The notes under the pieces were generated by a model. It did not search any database and was not told the origin of the DNA. It saw only the letters and a list, made by a program, of their open reading frames with translations. A stretch of DNA of 22,220 nucleotides, from the NCBI GenBank assembly GCA_002393955.1, contig DGSK01000009.1, forward strand, positions 1-22,220. The letters are read 5' to 3'. Shown here piece by piece: positions 13,859 to 22,057 of this stretch; positions within the stretch are counted from its first letter, which is position 1, and each line of letters starts with the position of its first letter. The stretch is from Lachnospiraceae bacterium UBA4364. GTDB lineage: Bacteria > Bacillota > Clostridia > Lachnospirales > Lachnospiraceae. A program made the position numbers and the translations under genes.

Positions 13859-14623
13859 TTATTGATCGATAGACAGCTCGGCACGCTCACTTCCGTTCCG
13901 CATCACCATGGTCACGGATGAGACATCCGCCTTTGACTCCTCTACTTCTATCAAAAGAACAAGCTCATCACTTGCACCTGCAGCAATAGTCTCACGGCAT
14001 GAGGAAAGATCATTTAAAAGCAGAGTTGTAAGTGCGGCCTTAGTACTGCCATCTCCAAGCTTAAAGGCAAAGTGCGCATCCATCGACGCCATATCTAACA
14101 GCTTGTCTTCAGCTGATGAATTAACCGCAGAGAACTTAAAAACAACAAGACGGTTGCCGGGCGATGCAGTCACGATTCCCTGCCAGTCCCCCTCTGTAGA
14201 AGTATCCGGATATTTATCACAGACTGTATATCCCGTACTTTCTATATCTATGCCGTTTATGGCAAAAAACTCATCTATATCTGTATACACAGGTTCAGGC
14301 GGCAGCACTTCAGATGAGCCGTCTCCCGAGTCCCCCCCGCTGTCCTTGTCTTCTTCCTGTCTTGCTGCTTCTTCCTGTCTGCGCATTTCAGCCGCCTGTG
14401 CCTGCATCGCCGCTTTCCGCTCCAGCTTTGCCTGCTCCTCTGCGTACTCCTCTTCCGTCACCATGGATTCCGAATAATTTGCGTCATACTTTAAAAGCAG
14501 TCCGGCAGCATACTCCTCCACCTTCCGCATATCTTCTTCCGGAAGGTCAGGAATCGCATTGCCGCAGCCGCAGAGACATAAAGCAGCCAGACTGATCATT
14601 AAAAACTGAAGTGTTCTTTTCAC
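13859..14623 (-). CDS. Predicted lipoprotein of unknown function, 254 aa, GTG start
   Basis: A signal peptide with lipobox LCGC (17-20) predicts lipidation at Cys20 and anchoring on the outer face of the membrane. Residues 28-95 are helical and charged (MRKVEEYAAGLLLKYDANYS, then an Ala/Glu/Gln/Arg-rich coiled coil about 61-90). A Gly/Ser/Asp linker (94-104) follows. The C-terminal half (about 115-254) looks like a beta-sandwich domain of the kind found in cell-surface proteins, but I cannot name it. The start codon is GTG, with AGAGG six bases upstream; no better ATG exists. It lies 112 bases downstream of the kinase gene on the same strand, so it may be an accessory or target of that two-component system. 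Confidence 0.82.
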   Translation of the reverse strand: MKRTLQFLMISLAALCLCGCGNAIPDLPEEDMRKVEEYAAGLLLKYDANYSESMVTEEEYAEEQAKLERKAAMQAQAAEMRRQEEAARQEEDKDSGGDSGDGSSEVLPPEPVYTDIDEFFAINGIDIESTGYTVCDKYPDTSTEGDWQGIVTASPGNRLVVFKFSAVNSSAEDKLLDMASMDAHFAFKLGDGSTKAALTTLLLNDLSSCRETIAAGASDELVLLIEVEESKADVSSVTMVMRNGSERAELSIDQ

Positions 14624-14735
14624 TTTCTTCCTCTTATACCTTAACTCAGTACAAATAATTCCAATACCTGATCCAATACAGAATATTGCACAACTACGAC
14701 AATTTTATCATCTGCCGGCAGCTTCGACAAGTAGA

Positions 14736-16217
14736 CTATTTCGATGCAAACTCGCACCAGAATTCCACGCCATCGTCATAATTTATCACGCCATAGCTGC
14801 CCTTTAAGGATTCCATTATTGCCTTCACGATCGATAACCCCAGTCCGCTTCCGCCATACTCCCTGGTCCTCGCCCTGTCCACTTTGTAGAATTTTTCCCA
14901 GAGCCTGTCCAAGCTATCTTCCGGTATTGGATTACCACTGTTAAAAACGCTTATCCTTACAGCCACACCCTCAGCTACGGCTTTTATATGTATTTCTTTT
15001 TTTCCGTCACAGTAATGTATCGCATTGCTAATATAGTTTCTCAGAACTTCTTCTGCCTGATACTCATCAGCCCATACGAACAGGCCACGGTTCTCCGTAT
15101 AGAAAACCTTTATCCCGGCTTCTTCGGCCGCCATACCAAAAGACTGTATGCAGTTCACAATAAGCTCATTTATATCAAACCTCTCCATCACCATCGCGTC
15201 CCTGCCGCTTTCTACCTGATTCAGCAGGATAAGGCGTTTTACGAGATGGTCCATTTTCTCCGCTTCATCCATTATCACATCACAGTAGAATTCGCGGCTC
15301 TCAGCATCCTCATTTACCCCCTCCCTGAGTCCCTCCGCATAGCCTTTCACAAGTGCTATCGGTGTTTTAAGCTCATGTGAGACATTTGCTATGAATTCAG
15401 ACCTGCGTTCATCCGCACGTTCTCTTTCCTCAATATCCTTTAAAAGTTCCAGTTGTGTGCTTTTAAGGTCCGATATAGCGGTCTCCAGCTTCTCTGACAT
15501 GGTATTAATATCATCACCAAGCAGAGCTATCTCTTTTGCTCCCCCGCCTTCATATTTTTCACTGAAATCAAGCTCACTTACCTGTCTGGATATCCTTGAC
15601 AGCTTCTCCACCGGATCTGTTATCTTTTTTGCAGCATACCATACGACAACTGCCGACACAAAAACGGCAACGATCCCGACTATATGAAAGAAATGTACCG
15701 ACATCCTCACGCTTTCCCTTATACTCTCCATAGGAGTCCGGATCAGGAAAAAATTATCGGTATCCATATTCCCCCATATTATCAGGTATTCACTGCCGCC
15801 AAGCGGATCCCTAACTTTTGAAATAACATAGTTTTCAGCACTTTCTATTATTTCAGACCGGTTCTGCTCTTTCTCAAAGATCATCCCCCTGAGCTGCAAT
15901 GTGATCTGTTCCGAATCGCTCATCGTAGAATACACGGTATTGGATGCAGCATCCGTTATGATAAAATCCATATTATTGATACTGCAGATTTTGGTCATTT
16001 CCGAATTGAATTCTTCTGTCCCGATAGTTCCCGTATCATAGCTGCTCTTTAGCGCCAGATAGGTTTCCACAAGTTTTTTCTCTTTGTCCCTGAGGTAAAA
16101 ATCCTCCAGAAAAAAAGAATTGACAATACTGCAGACAGCCAGCGTTCCTGTAATCAGCAGCACAAATATAAAGATCAGCTCTTTTTTCAACGAAAGCCTG
16201 CGCATACGACCACTCAC
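14736..16217 (-). CDS. Sensor histidine kinase, 493 aa, GTG start
   Basis: A membrane sensor kinase: first span about 13-35, an extracytoplasmic sensor region about 36-175, second span about 177-196, HAMP about 197-250, and HisKA with phospho-acceptor His281 in NVSHELKTPIALVKGYAEGL. The HATPase has Asn398 in NYISNAIHY (N box), NSGNPI (427-431, G1) and GGSGLGLSIV (455-464, G2). It fits the OmpR-partner kinases of Firmicutes (VanS/PhoR-like layout). The GTG start overlaps the response regulator stop (GTGA), the usual sign of translational coupling; an ATG 12 bases further on is an alternative. The signal sensed is unknown. Confidence 0.93.
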   Translation of the reverse strand: MSGRMRRLSLKKELIFIFVLLITGTLAVCSIVNSFFLEDFYLRDKEKKLVETYLALKSSYDTGTIGTEEFNSEMTKICSINNMDFIITDAASNTVYSTMSDSEQITLQLRGMIFEKEQNRSEIIESAENYVISKVRDPLGGSEYLIIWGNMDTDNFFLIRTPMESIRESVRMSVHFFHIVGIVAVFVSAVVVWYAAKKITDPVEKLSRISRQVSELDFSEKYEGGGAKEIALLGDDINTMSEKLETAISDLKSTQLELLKDIEERERADERRSEFIANVSHELKTPIALVKGYAEGLREGVNEDAESREFYCDVIMDEAEKMDHLVKRLILLNQVESGRDAMVMERFDINELIVNCIQSFGMAAEEAGIKVFYTENRGLFVWADEYQAEEVLRNYISNAIHYCDGKKEIHIKAVAEGVAVRISVFNSGNPIPEDSLDRLWEKFYKVDRARTREYGGSGLGLSIVKAIMESLKGSYGVINYDDGVEFWCEFASK

Positions 16218-16894
16218 TTTTCCGGTTCAAACTTGTATCCAAGTCCCCATATAGTATGTATATAGTTTCCCCTTGCTCCCAGCTTACTCCTGAGTTTCTT
16301 TACATGGGTATCTATAGTCCTGGCATCCCCGAAATAGTCATAATTCCATACGCTGTTGAGTATTTTTTCACGGGACAGGGCAATCCCCTTATTCTCCATA
16401 AAATATACTAGCAGTTCAAACTCTTTTACACTCAATTCCACCGGATCACCGTCCACATAAACTATATGTGCAGTCTGGTCCACCCTGATCGCACCGCATT
16501 CTATCAGTTCCTCGCTCGACACATCGGAAGTACGCCTGAGTATCGCCTCTACTCTGGCCACAAGAATCTTTGGCGAAAAAGGCTTTGATATATATTCATC
16601 AACCCCCAGCTTAAAACCTAACAATTCATCCTTTTCTTCTGCCCTTGCAGTCAGCATTATGATGGGAAGTGTCGAGGATTTCCTTACTTCCCTGCATACC
16701 TCCCATCCGTCCATTTCCGGCATCATCACATCCAGGATCATCAGCGAGATATCTTTTTCACTAAAAAAAATATCCAAAGCCTTCTTTCCGTTCTCTGCCT
16801 CAAGCACGCTGTATCCGTTTTTGGTAAGAAAGTCCGAAAGAAGCTTTCTCATCCTGCTTTCATCATCTACGATCAGTATCGTCTGTTTTGCCAT
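16214..16894 (-). CDS. OmpR/PhoB-type response regulator, 226 aa
   Basis: The receiver domain (1-120) has Asp10-Asp11, phospho-acceptor Asp55 (MILDVMMPEMDGWEV), Thr82 and Lys104 (SKPFSP). The winged-helix DNA-binding domain (about 130-226) ends with the standard RTIDTHVKKLRSKLG and GLGYKF. AGAGGAG seven bases before the ATG is a strong ribosome site. It overlaps the kinase start by four bases and follows the 203-aa membrane protein by 18 bases, so the three are one operon. Regulated genes cannot be inferred from the window, although the lipoprotein downstream of the kinase is a candidate. Confidence 0.95.
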   Translation of the reverse strand: MAKQTILIVDDESRMRKLLSDFLTKNGYSVLEAENGKKALDIFFSEKDISLMILDVMMPEMDGWEVCREVRKSSTLPIIMLTARAEEKDELLGFKLGVDEYISKPFSPKILVARVEAILRRTSDVSSEELIECGAIRVDQTAHIVYVDGDPVELSVKEFELLVYFMENKGIALSREKILNSVWNYDYFGDARTIDTHVKKLRSKLGARGNYIHTIWGLGYKFEPEK

Positions 16895-16912
16895 TTAAAT
16901 CTCCTCTTTGTT

Positions 16913-17524
16913 TCACTGCGCCTGTATTTCAGCCGACTTCTCCCGAAGTTTTGCCTCACGTTCCGTCAGCTCCGCATCCCAGGCCGCATACTTATTCTGG
17001 AGTGCCGTTTCATAATTCAGGATATTAGGCGTATCACTCTTAAATGCTATGAGAAACATCACAACAATCGCTGCAGCAAGAAAGCCTATTACTATCCTGT
17101 GGGACAATATCCTGTTCCTGCTCTCCTGCCTTTCTCTTTTAAGACTCCGTCTCAGCTTATTAAAGTTTTCCTCCGTAAGCTTCATATCAGTTACATTTTC
17201 GGTTTCCCGTGTCCTCGTGATCCCGGAGAACATTTCCACCGGTATCCCCTTAAGCTCATGATCTAACTCTGTCGAATGCTCTCTGAGAAATCCGTACATC
17301 TGAGACATGTATATCAGACCTTCCGGCGTACGCAGCGATGAAGCATTTATCATCTTGTCATAAAGGAGATGTACCACCCTGGGCTTATCATAATCTATCT
17401 GCTGCTCCAGCTTCTGTATGCGCTTAAGCTCTCTCTCCGCATCATCCGCCATTACTTTGTCTGCATACGAAAAAGCCCCCAGCTCAAAACGTTCTTCTTT
17501 TTTTTCCGATTCTTTATTCTTCAT
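16913..17524 (-). CDS. Single-span membrane protein of unknown function, 203 aa
   Basis: I do not recognise the family. Residues 1-45 are charged and helical, residues 46-90 form a possible compact helical domain (DKPRVVHLLYDKMINASSLR), and residues 115-140 are a basic helix. One membrane span lies at about 144-161. A short tail (about 165-203) with heptad-like charge pattern (AELTEREAKLREKSAEIQAQ) ends the protein. Basic residues before the span predict the N terminus inside and the tail outside. It is the first gene of the regulator-kinase operon, so it may tune the kinase or be a stress target. GGGTGGG seven bases upstream of the ATG is a fair ribosome site; an overlapping out-of-frame ATG lies four bases earlier. 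Confidence 0.78.
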   Translation of the reverse strand: MKNKESEKKEERFELGAFSYADKVMADDAERELKRIQKLEQQIDYDKPRVVHLLYDKMINASSLRTPEGLIYMSQMYGFLREHSTELDHELKGIPVEMFSGITRTRETENVTDMKLTEENFNKLRRSLKRERQESRNRILSHRIVIGFLAAAIVVMFLIAFKSDTPNILNYETALQNKYAAWDAELTEREAKLREKSAEIQAQ

Positions 17525-17564
17525 TCATCCCACCCAAAGATCATATTACAGCAGTACACGTATC

Positions 17565-17573
17565 ATTATACCA
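17565..17573 (-). promoter_or_regulatory. Extended -10 promoter of the two-component operon
   Basis: TGGTATAAT (minus, 17565-17573) is a perfect -10 with TGn extension. No good -35 lies 16-18 bases upstream; the region is A-rich. It sits between the nrdR terminator and the 203-aa gene, with the predicted start near 17558. Confidence 0.6.
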
Positions 17574-17617
17574 GATTTTTTTTGAACAGATTTTCCCGCA
17601 AAGTCTTCAGCATATAT

Positions 17618-17647
17618 AAAAAAGCCCTTCTGCGTGGCAGAAGAGCC
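17618..17647 (-). terminator. Rho-independent terminator of nrdR (possibly bidirectional)
   Basis: CTTCTGC (17627-17633) and GCAGAAG (17637-17643) pair around GTG, extended by GC pairs past a mismatch. On the minus strand it is followed by TTTTTT (17618-17623). The other side has TTTT, so it may work weakly both ways. It starts 18 bases after the nrdR stop. Confidence 0.88.
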
Positions 17648-17664
17648 TTTTACATCCTCACAGA

Positions 17665-18117
17665 TCAGATACCAAGCGTCTTTTTCAGCTCGTCAACAAA
17701 CACATTCACGTCCCTGAATTCCCTGTATACAGATGCGAACCTGACATAGGCAACAGCATCGATTTCTTTGAGCTTGTTCATAACCAGCTCTCCCACAACG
17801 CTGCTTGCAATCTCCTTATCCTCCATAGAGAAAAGCTCTGTCTCGACCTCATCCACTATGTTGGTAAGCTGATCCGCACTTATGGGACGCTTATGGCACG
17901 CCCTGAGTATTCCGTCCTCAATCTTTCTTCTGTTATACGCTTCACGATTATTATCTTTCTTGATAATGATCAGCGGTATGGTCACCACTTTTTCAATCGT
18001 TGAAAAACGCTTATTGCACTCAAGGCAGATCCTGCGGCGTCTGATGGAAGAATCATCATCCGCCGGTCTTGAATCTGATACTTTTGTTTCAGCATATCCG
18101 CAAAAAGGACATTTCAT
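17665..18117 (-). CDS. nrdR: Transcriptional repressor NrdR, 150 aa
   Basis: The zinc ribbon has Cys3, Cys6, Cys31 and Cys34 (MKCPFCGY and RICLECNKRF), and the ATP-cone domain spans about 49-139 (IIKKDNNREAYNRRKI). It represses ribonucleotide reductase genes when dATP or ATP is bound. Length is standard (about 150). GAGGG precedes the ATG. It begins 15 bases after the pnp stop, so the two are co-transcribed; no nrd gene or obvious NrdR box is in the window. Confidence 0.97.
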   Translation of the reverse strand: MKCPFCGYAETKVSDSRPADDDSSIRRRRICLECNKRFSTIEKVVTIPLIIIKKDNNREAYNRRKIEDGILRACHKRPISADQLTNIVDEVETELFSMEDKEIASSVVGELVMNKLKEIDAVAYVRFASVYREFRDVNVFVDELKKTLGI

Positions 18118-18132
18118 AAACTCTACCCTCTG

Positions 18133-20226
18133 TTAAATCTGTGAACAATCCTTGATGGAGAAGCTCATGCGTCCCATCTTATCCTTACCGAGACAAACAA
18201 CCTTTACCTCATCGCCTATAGCAAGCACATCTTCGACTTTGTCGATCCTGCGGTCTGCGATCTTGGAAATATGAACCATACCTTCCTTGCCGGGTGCAAA
18301 CTCAACAAAGCAGCCGAATTCTTTTATGGAAACAACTTTACCGGAGAAGATCTGACCTGCCTCGAAATCAGTCACGATGGTCTCGATCATCTTCTGTGCC
18401 TCAGCCATTGCATCCTTATCTGTACCGCAGATGCTTACTGCACCTTCCTCATTGATATCAATCTTCACGCCTGTGCGTGCGATGATCTCGTTAATGGTCT
18501 TACCTCTCTGACCCACTACATCACCGATCTTCTCGGGATCGATCTGGATGCGGTTGATCTTAGGAGCATATGCATTGACTTCCTTCCTGGGCTCAGCGAT
18601 AGCCTTCTTCATGCAGTTCTCCATAATGAAGAGTCTTGCATCACGGCATCTTGCTATAGCACCCTCTACGATAGGACGAGTAAGACCATGGATCTTGATA
18701 TCCATCTGGATAGCCGTGATACCATCCTTAGTACCTGTTACCTTGAAGTCCATATCACCGAAGAAATCCTCAAGACCCTGGATATCGGTAAGCAGTACGA
18801 AATCATCATCAGTCTCACCTGTTACAAGACCACAGGAAATACCTGCTACCATCTTCTTGATGGGCACACCTGCGGCCATAAGTGACATACAGGATGCGCA
18901 GGTAGAAGCCATTGATGTGGAACCGTTAGACTCGAATGTCTCGGACACTGCCCTTATTGCATAAGGGAACTCTTCCTCTGAAGGAAGTACCGGAAGCAGG
19001 GCACGCTCAGCAAGTGCACCATGTCCGATCTCACGACGTCCCGGTCCTCTTGATACCTTTGTTTCACCTACTGAATATGCAGGGAAGTTGTACTGATGTA
19101 TGTATCTCTTATTCTTTACGAATTCATCAAGTCCTTCAACCTTCTGAACTTCCGAAAGGGGAGCCAGGGTAACGACATCACATATCTGAGTCTGCCCTCT
19201 GGTAAACATAGCAGAGCCATGTACTCTGGGGATTATATCAACCTCAGCTGCAAGAGGTCTGATCTGTGTCAGCTCTCTTCCGTCAGGACGCTTGTGATCC
19301 TTAAGGATCATCTTGCGGACAGTCTTCTTCTCATACTGGTAAACAGCCTCATCGATAAGAGGAAGCCACTCTTCGTTGTCAGCAAACTTCTCTGCAAGGG
19401 TATCCTTGAGATTTCTTATGCGTGCTTCTCTTTCCTGCTTCTCAGGTGAGAACATAAGCACTTCCATATCTGCGGGAGGCTCAACCTCCTTGATAGCTGC
19501 AAAAAGCTCTTCAGGAATAGCACAGCTCGTATACTCATGCTTCTCCTTTCCAACCTCAGCAACAATTCCCTTGATCCACTCGATAAGCTTCTGGTTCTGA
19601 TCATGAGCCATGTAGATAGCCTCGAGCATCCTTGACTCGGGAATCTCGTTTGCGCCTGCCTCGATCATTATCACCTTCTGTGATGTGGATGCAACAGTAA
19701 GCTTTAAGTCACCTTTGTTCCATGCTTCCTGACCGGGGTTGATGATGAACTCGCCGTTCTCATCCATACCAACCTGTGTCATTGCACAGGGGCCGTCGAA
19801 AGGAATATCGGAAATGCACGTTGCGATAGCTGAGCCAAGCATAGCTACCAGCTCAGGCCTGCACTCGGGATCAACGCTCATTACCAGATTATTAAGTGTA
19901 ACATCATTCCTGTAATCCTTCGGGAATAAAGGTCTCATGGGACGGTCGATAACACGGCTTGTAAGCACTGCATTCTCAGAAGCTTTGCCTTCGCGCTTGT
20001 TGAATCCGCCGGGCATCTTGCCTACCGCATAATACTTTTCCTCATACTCAACTGAAAGCGGGAAGAAATCGATACCGTCACGGGGCTTTTCAGACGCAGT
20101 TGCCGTAGAAAGCACTGTGGTATCCCCATAATGCATAAATGCCGCTCCGTTTGCCTGGGCGGATACTCTTCCGATATCAACTGAAAGTGTTCTGCCGCCT
20201 ACTTCGATACTGTAAGTCTTAAACAT
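18133..20226 (-). CDS. pnp: Polyribonucleotide nucleotidyltransferase, 697 aa
   Basis: Phosphorolytic 3' to 5' exoribonuclease of the RNA degradosome. Two RNase PH-like domains flank a helical domain. The second carries GRREIGHGALAERAL and the active-site segment GDMDFKV. A KH domain (about 558-617, GQRG at 572-575) and an S1 domain (about 624-693) end the protein. Length is normal. The frame is open to an ATG six codons upstream, but AAGGAGG five bases before the ATG at 20224-20226 fixes the start there; with the earlier ATG the ribosome site would lie inside the gene. It follows rpsO, with a terminator and a long leader hairpin between, and precedes nrdR. Confidence 0.97.
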   Translation of the reverse strand: MFKTYSIEVGGRTLSVDIGRVSAQANGAAFMHYGDTTVLSTATASEKPRDGIDFFPLSVEYEEKYYAVGKMPGGFNKREGKASENAVLTSRVIDRPMRPLFPKDYRNDVTLNNLVMSVDPECRPELVAMLGSAIATCISDIPFDGPCAMTQVGMDENGEFIINPGQEAWNKGDLKLTVASTSQKVIMIEAGANEIPESRMLEAIYMAHDQNQKLIEWIKGIVAEVGKEKHEYTSCAIPEELFAAIKEVEPPADMEVLMFSPEKQEREARIRNLKDTLAEKFADNEEWLPLIDEAVYQYEKKTVRKMILKDHKRPDGRELTQIRPLAAEVDIIPRVHGSAMFTRGQTQICDVVTLAPLSEVQKVEGLDEFVKNKRYIHQYNFPAYSVGETKVSRGPGRREIGHGALAERALLPVLPSEEEFPYAIRAVSETFESNGSTSMASTCASCMSLMAAGVPIKKMVAGISCGLVTGETDDDFVLLTDIQGLEDFFGDMDFKVTGTKDGITAIQMDIKIHGLTRPIVEGAIARCRDARLFIMENCMKKAIAEPRKEVNAYAPKINRIQIDPEKIGDVVGQRGKTINEIIARTGVKIDINEEGAVSICGTDKDAMAEAQKMIETIVTDFEAGQIFSGKVVSIKEFGCFVEFAPGKEGMVHISKIADRRIDKVEDVLAIGDEVKVVCLGKDKMGRMSFSIKDCSQI

Positions 20227-20264
20227 TGTTCCTCCTTCTGCCATTAACGGCTTCTTGCGGAATC

Positions 20265-20330
20265 AGGCCTCCCGAAAACACTGAAGAAAGTATTCTGCAA
20301 TATTCTCTTCAGTGGTCTCGCGAACGGCCT
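20265..20330 (-). promoter_or_regulatory. Leader stem-loop of pnp (possible RNase III/PNPase autocontrol site)
   Basis: CACTGAAGA (20279-20287) and TCTTCAGTG (20306-20314) are perfect 9-bp arms. After one mismatch a 6-bp inner stem with a G-T wobble continues to a four-base loop (CTGC). Flanking AGGCC (20265-20269) and GGCCT (20326-20330) can close it. The layout recalls the E. coli pnp leader, where RNase III cuts a hairpin and PNPase then represses its own mRNA; a role here is inference. The TTTT after the hairpin also allows an attenuator. Confidence 0.6.
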
Positions 20331-20343
20331 TCATCCTTTTTTT

Positions 20344-20349
20344 ATTATA
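20344..20349 (-). promoter_or_regulatory. Possible -10 box for pnp
   Basis: A perfect TATAAT (minus) lies just behind the rpsO terminator and 70 bases upstream of the leader hairpin. No convincing -35 is seen, since the region upstream is the terminator stem, so this is a weak call. It would give a leader of about 110 bases. Confidence 0.3.
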
Positions 20350-20351
20350 TG

Positions 20352-20391
20352 CAAAAACGGATGGCAACATTTTATTTCTGCTGCCAACCGT
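20352..20391 (-). terminator. Rho-independent terminator of rpsO
   Basis: ACGGATGGCA (20357-20366) and TGCCAACCGT (20382-20391) pair with one mismatch around a 15-base loop. On the minus strand TTTTT follows at once. It starts 20 bases after the rpsO stop and would make part of the transcripts stop before pnp. Confidence 0.8.
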
Positions 20392-20410
20392 CTTTAACAT
20401 CAGGAAAATA

Positions 20411-20677
20411 TTATCTTCTTAAGCCAAGCTTCTCAACGATCGCACGATATCTCTCAATGTCAACGTTCTGAAGATAATTGAGAAGTCCGCGCCTGCGGCC
20501 GATCAACTGGTACATACCACGTCTTGAGTGGTGATCACCGGGATGGCTCTTAAGGTGAGCTGTAAGCTCCTCGATTCTTGCTGAAAGTACTGCTATCTGT
20601 ACTTCAGGTGATCCTGTGTCACCCTCTGAACGTGCGTACTCTTTCATGATTGCCTGTTTCTTTTCTGCTGAAATCAT
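20411..20677 (-). CDS. rpsO: 30S ribosomal protein S15, 88 aa
   Basis: Primary binder of the 16S rRNA central domain three-way junction. The characteristic segments are EGDTGSPEVQIAVLSARI (18-35), HLKSHPGDHHSRRGM (41-55) and RRRGLLNYLQ (61-70). Length is standard. AAGGAG eight bases before the ATG supports the start. It has its own strong promoter and a structured leader of about 105 bases, is followed by a terminator, and stands in the conserved rpsO-pnp order. Confidence 0.98.
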   Translation of the reverse strand: MISAEKKQAIMKEYARSEGDTGSPEVQIAVLSARIEELTAHLKSHPGDHHSRRGMYQLIGRRRGLLNYLQNVDIERYRAIVEKLGLRR

Positions 20678-20704
20678 TTCTTTTCTCCTTTGTTTTTAAT
20701 TCGG

Positions 20705-20748
20705 CCGGATCCGTGAGTATGGTCGGAAGTCCATATTCTCAGAACCGG
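20705..20748 (-). promoter_or_regulatory. Structured 5' leader of rpsO (possible S15 autoregulatory RNA)
   Basis: TATGG/CCATA (20718-20722 with 20731-20735) extends, past a two-base bulge, to GAG/CTC (20715-20717 with 20738-20740). CCGG blocks at 20705-20708 and 20745-20748 can close the outside. A separate hairpin, CCCAC/GTGGG (20776-20780 with 20785-20789), sits at the predicted 5' end. S15 represses its own mRNA through leader structures in several bacteria, with differing folds; its use here is inference. Confidence 0.5.
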
Positions 20749-20790
20749 TTAGGTTAACGTAATGCAGACGCTATGCCCACACAAGTGGGT

Positions 20791-20819
20791 ATTATACCAC
20801 GCTGTTTTTAAAATGTAAA
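20791..20819 (-). promoter_or_regulatory. Promoter of rpsO
   Basis: TTTACA (20814-20819, 5 of 6), a 17-base spacer and perfect TATAAT (20791-20796) with a TGn extension (TGG). This is the strongest promoter in the window, as expected for a ribosomal protein gene. The start is near 20784. Confidence 0.85.
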
Positions 20820-20871
20820 CAACAAAGTAATTGTCGTAGCACCTTCAGGAAAACCGCCACTCCCGTTAATT

Positions 20872-22050
20872 CTAAGGAAGCAGCGACACCATCTTGGCAG
20901 GCTGCCTGTAGTACATGCTGGATATCTTTATTCCGGTCTTCGGACTTGAGGCATGCAGTACCTGTCCGTTTCCAATGTAAATACCCACATGGTTTATACG
21001 GCCGCCTTTTGAATAAAAGATCAGATCTCCGGGACGTATGGTAGAATCATCCACCTTGGTTCCGTAATTTGCCTGAGTTGCAGCATGATGTGGAAGCGTC
21101 ACCCCGTATTTCTTATATATACTGAGGACAAACCCTGAACAGTCACACCCCTTTGTAAGAGATGTACCGCCCCATACATAGGGGTTACCCACAAACTGCT
21201 TTGCATATTCTACCAGGCTTACTCTCGTATCGGATATACCGTTACCGTACAGAAGTTCCTTCATGGTAACTGCTGTCGCAAGTTTTTCTTCTATGCACAC
21301 ATAATCAAGTGAAACATAGGCAGTCTCATCATCGAGCTCGAACTGCACCCAGCCATCCGCATATCCCGTCACCAGCATTTCCTCCCCCTCAGGGATAAGA
21401 GTAATAACCGGAGCCTCGGTATTAGGCTCTTCCCTTACCCTCAGTGTAGTGGTATTTACTACCGCAACGGTATCTATAACCTCGCGCGCCTTTGCAAGAG
21501 CCGCCGTTCCCGTAAGCAGATAATCCGCACTGACATAGCCCTCTACGGAGCCCGACTTAATGTGGGCCCAGCCATCATCGGTAACATCAAGTATCTCACA
21601 TGCGGCACCGTTTGACATCTTACCAACCAGATCACCGTCAACCGGCGCCTTACGAACATTCAGGTGATTGTCCACAACCGCTATACCGAGATTCTGGTAT
21701 CCGTAAATGCTGATTTCCTCTTCTATGGCATTCTGTCTTGAGATAACAGCGTCAATATCGGCTTCTATTCCCGCCAGCGCACAGGGGTTGTCTGCGTCAA
21801 CATATCCTGTAACACCTACAGCCGCATTCCTGCTAAGGGCCTGCATTATTGGAAGATCAACAACCTTCAGGGCATCATCAACCGACAGTGAACCTTCAGA
21901 AATACTGACAGTGGACAGACCGTCCTCTGAAATACCGGGCTCAGTTTTATCTCCATCCAGCCATTCCTGACCGAACATTAAAACCATCAGCAGGCATATA
22001 ACCGCAATGGACCCGGCCACAGCGGTAATTTTAAGTCTCTTTCTATTCAT
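20872..22050 (-). CDS. Cell-wall peptidase: two SH3b domains plus NlpC/P60, 392 aa
   Basis: Residues 5-27 are a signal peptide or N-terminal anchor (KRLKITAVAGSIAVICLLMV). After a linker (30-120) come two bacterial SH3 domains (about 122-178, LNVRKAP; and 196-252, TLRVREEPN). The NlpC/P60 domain (about 275-392) has Cys304 (GCDCSGFVL), His354 (INHVGIYIG) and His366 (VLHASS). It probably cuts gamma-D-Glu-meso-DAP stem-peptide bonds during wall growth or division. Length fits this architecture. There is no ribosome site before the ATG, and the -10 box is only seven bases upstream, so the mRNA may be leaderless. A later start is unlikely because it would remove the signal peptide. The gene stands alone. 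Confidence 0.92.
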   Translation of the reverse strand: MNRKRLKITAVAGSIAVICLLMVLMFGQEWLDGDKTEPGISEDGLSTVSISEGSLSVDDALKVVDLPIMQALSRNAAVGVTGYVDADNPCALAGIEADIDAVISRQNAIEEEISIYGYQNLGIAVVDNHLNVRKAPVDGDLVGKMSNGAACEILDVTDDGWAHIKSGSVEGYVSADYLLTGTAALAKAREVIDTVAVVNTTTLRVREEPNTEAPVITLIPEGEEMLVTGYADGWVQFELDDETAYVSLDYVCIEEKLATAVTMKELLYGNGISDTRVSLVEYAKQFVGNPYVWGGTSLTKGCDCSGFVLSIYKKYGVTLPHHAATQANYGTKVDDSTIRPGDLIFYSKGGRINHVGIYIGNGQVLHASSPKTGIKISSMYYRQPAKMVSLLP

Positions 22051-22057
22051 GATGTAT

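Noticed and set aside
14690..14735. Terminator after the kinase gene (CTGCCGGCAG palindrome)
   Set aside because: The palindrome has no loop room and no T tract, so read-through into the lipoprotein gene remains possible.
20227..20244. ATG six codons upstream of the pnp start
   Set aside because: The perfect AAGGAGG would then lie inside the gene; it fits the second ATG.
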